DNA of 8,033 nucleotides from Chlamydiia bacterium (GTDB taxonomy: Bacteria; Chlamydiota; Chlamydiia; Chlamydiales; FEN-1388): contig PMZB01000178.1 in the NCBI GenBank assembly GCA_003170575.1, forward strand, positions 1 to 8,033, given 5' to 3'. The notes beneath the pieces are model-generated. The model was not told the DNA's origin and did not search any database. It saw only the letters and a list, made by a program, of their open reading frames with translations. Positions 6,736-8,033 of the stretch are shown piece by piece (positions within the stretch are counted from its first letter, which is position 1; each line of letters begins with the position of its first letter). A program made the position numbers and the translations under genes.

Positions 6736-7981
6736 TCCACACCACCACTCCATGCTCTCGAAGAGTACTAACGACCCCATCTTTACACTTTCGAGATAAA
6801 TTATAGACAGTTACCTCTTTCAGACAAGGCATGTTCAAAAGATTCTTAGGAAAATAGTCAAATTTATGAGAAGTTCTCATTGACAAAGTTTGTAAATTCT
6901 CTCCCCGAATCATTTCAAGGGCTTGGCGCGTACATGGGCGAACGTCAAGTTCCTCGAGTGTAGACTTTTCAGCAAGACGCTGAGGTAGAACGAACTCGCT
7001 TTTTCTTAGCGGGCGGCCGGGAAAACAATCTGCATTCATCGCGAGGGATTTAATAGGTTGGTCTACAATTTCCTCGAGTATTTGTGCTTGTTCGGGCAAT
7101 CCGTAGAATCTAAATGTCTGAATGCTGTGTTTACGCTTTAGGCCCTCAGGTATATGTTGAAGATGTGGTGAATTGTCGACTTGAAGACTCGCAAGAGGAA
7201 GCCTTTCTACACTAATGGGCAAGCTGGAACAAGAAGAATCATGAATGGCAAGATCAGATACATTCAAAGATCCAATTCCTGATGGAATAATTTCTGACGT
7301 AATATCTAACTTGTCATAAGCTTTAGGTAATGCACTTCTAATTTCTTTAATTACCTCATATGGTGGAAGTGCTAAGAAACGCACAGGTATCAAATGATTC
7401 TCACATTGATCTGAGTGGCAAACGAGACCTGGAGCCTCCGGTGAAACTTGGTATCCGTGAAAAAAATTGGCATCTTTAATAAATTTTACTGCTTTGTAAG
7501 TTGCTCGTGCACGGGGAGGAAGGTCTTTTTCTGCAAAATCAGTCCTGTATCCAACATCTCTCCTCCTCTGTCTCTCAATCAGCCCCAGATCCGGCTCCAG
7601 ACCATCGAGACCTTTCGCACTCACATACTCGCGAACATGTGCTATAATCTCCCAGCTATCTTTTTTAAGACGCTTCGCAAGAAACAAATCGAGAGAAGAG
7701 GGGTCTTGAAGAAGAGTAAGGTCATTATCGAGAAGTAACTTAAGCTCTTGTTGTATCTCTTTATCTGTCCTTGCTGCTATTGATAGGAAAGGGACACCAT
7801 AAGCAGACAATACTTGAATACTCTTTTGGTCGACTGGAACACCGCATGCCTTGGCCAACACTTGACCAACTGGTTTCTCCGGGGACAACGCCACTGCCTC
7901 AGCGTAGGAAGGTGGATCCTCGTATCCAATACCGAATGAAGCCGTAGAGAAGGGTGTTGTGGGGATGTTCATAAAAGCCAT
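6710..7981 (-). CDS. Leucine-rich-like repeat protein with N-terminal PPxY motif, putative effector
   Basis: This is a 423-residue protein. The first 19 residues (MAFMNIPTTPFSTASFGIG) are uncharged and rich in Ser, Thr and Pro, as is common for type III secretion signals, and no Sec signal peptide is present. PPSY at 23-26, in the context EDPPSYAEAV, matches the PPxY ligand of eukaryotic WW domains. Residues 30-230 are mostly helical and unrecognised. From about 237 to 400 there are roughly six irregular repeats of 21-32 residues beginning with LxxLxV-like strands (LASLQVDN, IQTFRFYG, IKSLAMNA, LEELDVRP, LQTLSMRT, LKEVTVYN), followed by a Pro or Leu-containing helical half; this resembles a leucine-rich repeat solenoid. 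No F-box and no NEL ligase cysteine motif was recognised. The start is supported by GAGGA six bases upstream; an ATG three codons later is less well placed. The gene stop overlaps the end of the putative shifted Sel1 frame. The role is inferred: binding of a host protein, possibly recruiting a NEDD4-family ubiquitin ligase. Confidence 0.85.
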   Translation of the reverse strand: MAFMNIPTTPFSTASFGIGYEDPPSYAEAVALSPEKPVGQVLAKACGVPVDQKSIQVLSAYGVPFLSIAARTDKEIQQELKLLLDNDLTLLQDPSSLDLFLAKRLKKDSWEIIAHVREYVSAKGLDGLEPDLGLIERQRRRDVGYRTDFAEKDLPPRARATYKAVKFIKDANFFHGYQVSPEAPGLVCHSDQCENHLIPVRFLALPPYEVIKEIRSALPKAYDKLDITSEIIPSGIGSLNVSDLAIHDSSCSSLPISVERLPLASLQVDNSPHLQHIPEGLKRKHSIQTFRFYGLPEQAQILEEIVDQPIKSLAMNADCFPGRPLRKSEFVLPQRLAEKSTLEELDVRPCTRQALEMIRGENLQTLSMRTSHKFDYFPKNLLNMPCLKEVTVYNLSRKCKDGVVSTLREHGVVVWNGGYSYKS

Positions 7982-7987
7982 ATAATT

Positions 7988-7992
7988 TCCTC
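7988..7992 (-). promoter_or_regulatory. Ribosome binding site of the LRR-like gene
   Basis: On the minus strand GAGGA lies six bases before the ATG whose complement ends at 7981. The sequence beyond (7993-8033) is AT-rich and may hold the promoter, but the window ends before a full -35/-10 pair can be judged. Confidence 0.65.
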
Positions 7993-8033
7993 AATCTTAA
8001 AATGTTTATTAATGCTACAACAAAATATATAAT

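Noticed and set aside
7348..7369. Second proline-tyrosine motif (LPPY) in the LRR-like protein
   Set aside because: The spacing is not PPxY, and it lies inside a predicted folded region, so it is unlikely to be a WW-domain ligand.
7448..7738. Plus-strand reading frame of 96 codons
   Set aside because: It is antisense to the LRR-like gene and begins without a ribosome binding site.
1..8033. CRISPR array, tRNA/rRNA genes, insertion sequences or attachment sites
   Set aside because: No regularly spaced direct repeats, RNA gene signatures, transposase-like frames or terminal repeats were seen.

Overview
The window carries five protein genes and no recognisable housekeeping, RNA or mobile-element genes. 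Three of the five have repeat architectures typical of protein-protein interaction or host-cell-facing proteins: DUF4116-like helical repeats, Sel1 (TPR-like) repeats and leucine-rich-like repeats. The moderately AT-rich composition, the ordinary Shine-Dalgarno sites and this mix of repeats are what I would expect from an accessory region of an intracellular bacterium. An environmental, Chlamydia-like member of the Chlamydiota (Parachlamydiales type) is my best guess. The assignment rests on domain content only; a Legionella-like organism is not excluded, and I cannot name a species.

Layout. 20-1138 (+) encodes an unrecognised protein with a clear internal duplication (two HAxTL...WTNH...FPHV units) and a small repeat in its tail; its reading frame is open to the window edge. 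It is followed 33 bp later by 1172-2356 (+), a DUF4116-type repeat protein, probably in the same transcript. 2348-5416 (-) is a 1022-residue protein that I do not recognise; its 3' end overlaps the DUF4116 gene by 9 bp in convergent orientation. A 159-bp AT-rich divergent promoter region separates it from 5576-6577 (+), a Sel1-repeat protein. The last gene, 6710-7981 (-), is a leucine-rich-like protein whose N-terminus is Ser/Thr/Pro-rich and holds a eukaryotic-style PPxY motif (PPSY).

The most notable observations are these. (1) The Sel1 gene stops at 6577, but sensible protein sequence continues in the +1-shifted frame up to a stop at 6711-6713, exactly abutting the end of the convergent LRR gene. 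This suggests a one-base frameshift or recoding that removes a 45-residue tail. (2) The PPSY motif in the LRR-like protein looks like mimicry of host NEDD4/WW-domain ligands. (3) The first protein has a duplicated His/Trp-rich domain. (4) The 1022-residue orphan contains a spaced [WF]-x9-G-x8-[PS] hairpin-like motif four times.

No pathway links the five genes. The shared theme is putative effector or host-interaction proteins, which is inference from architecture, not from recognised orthologues.
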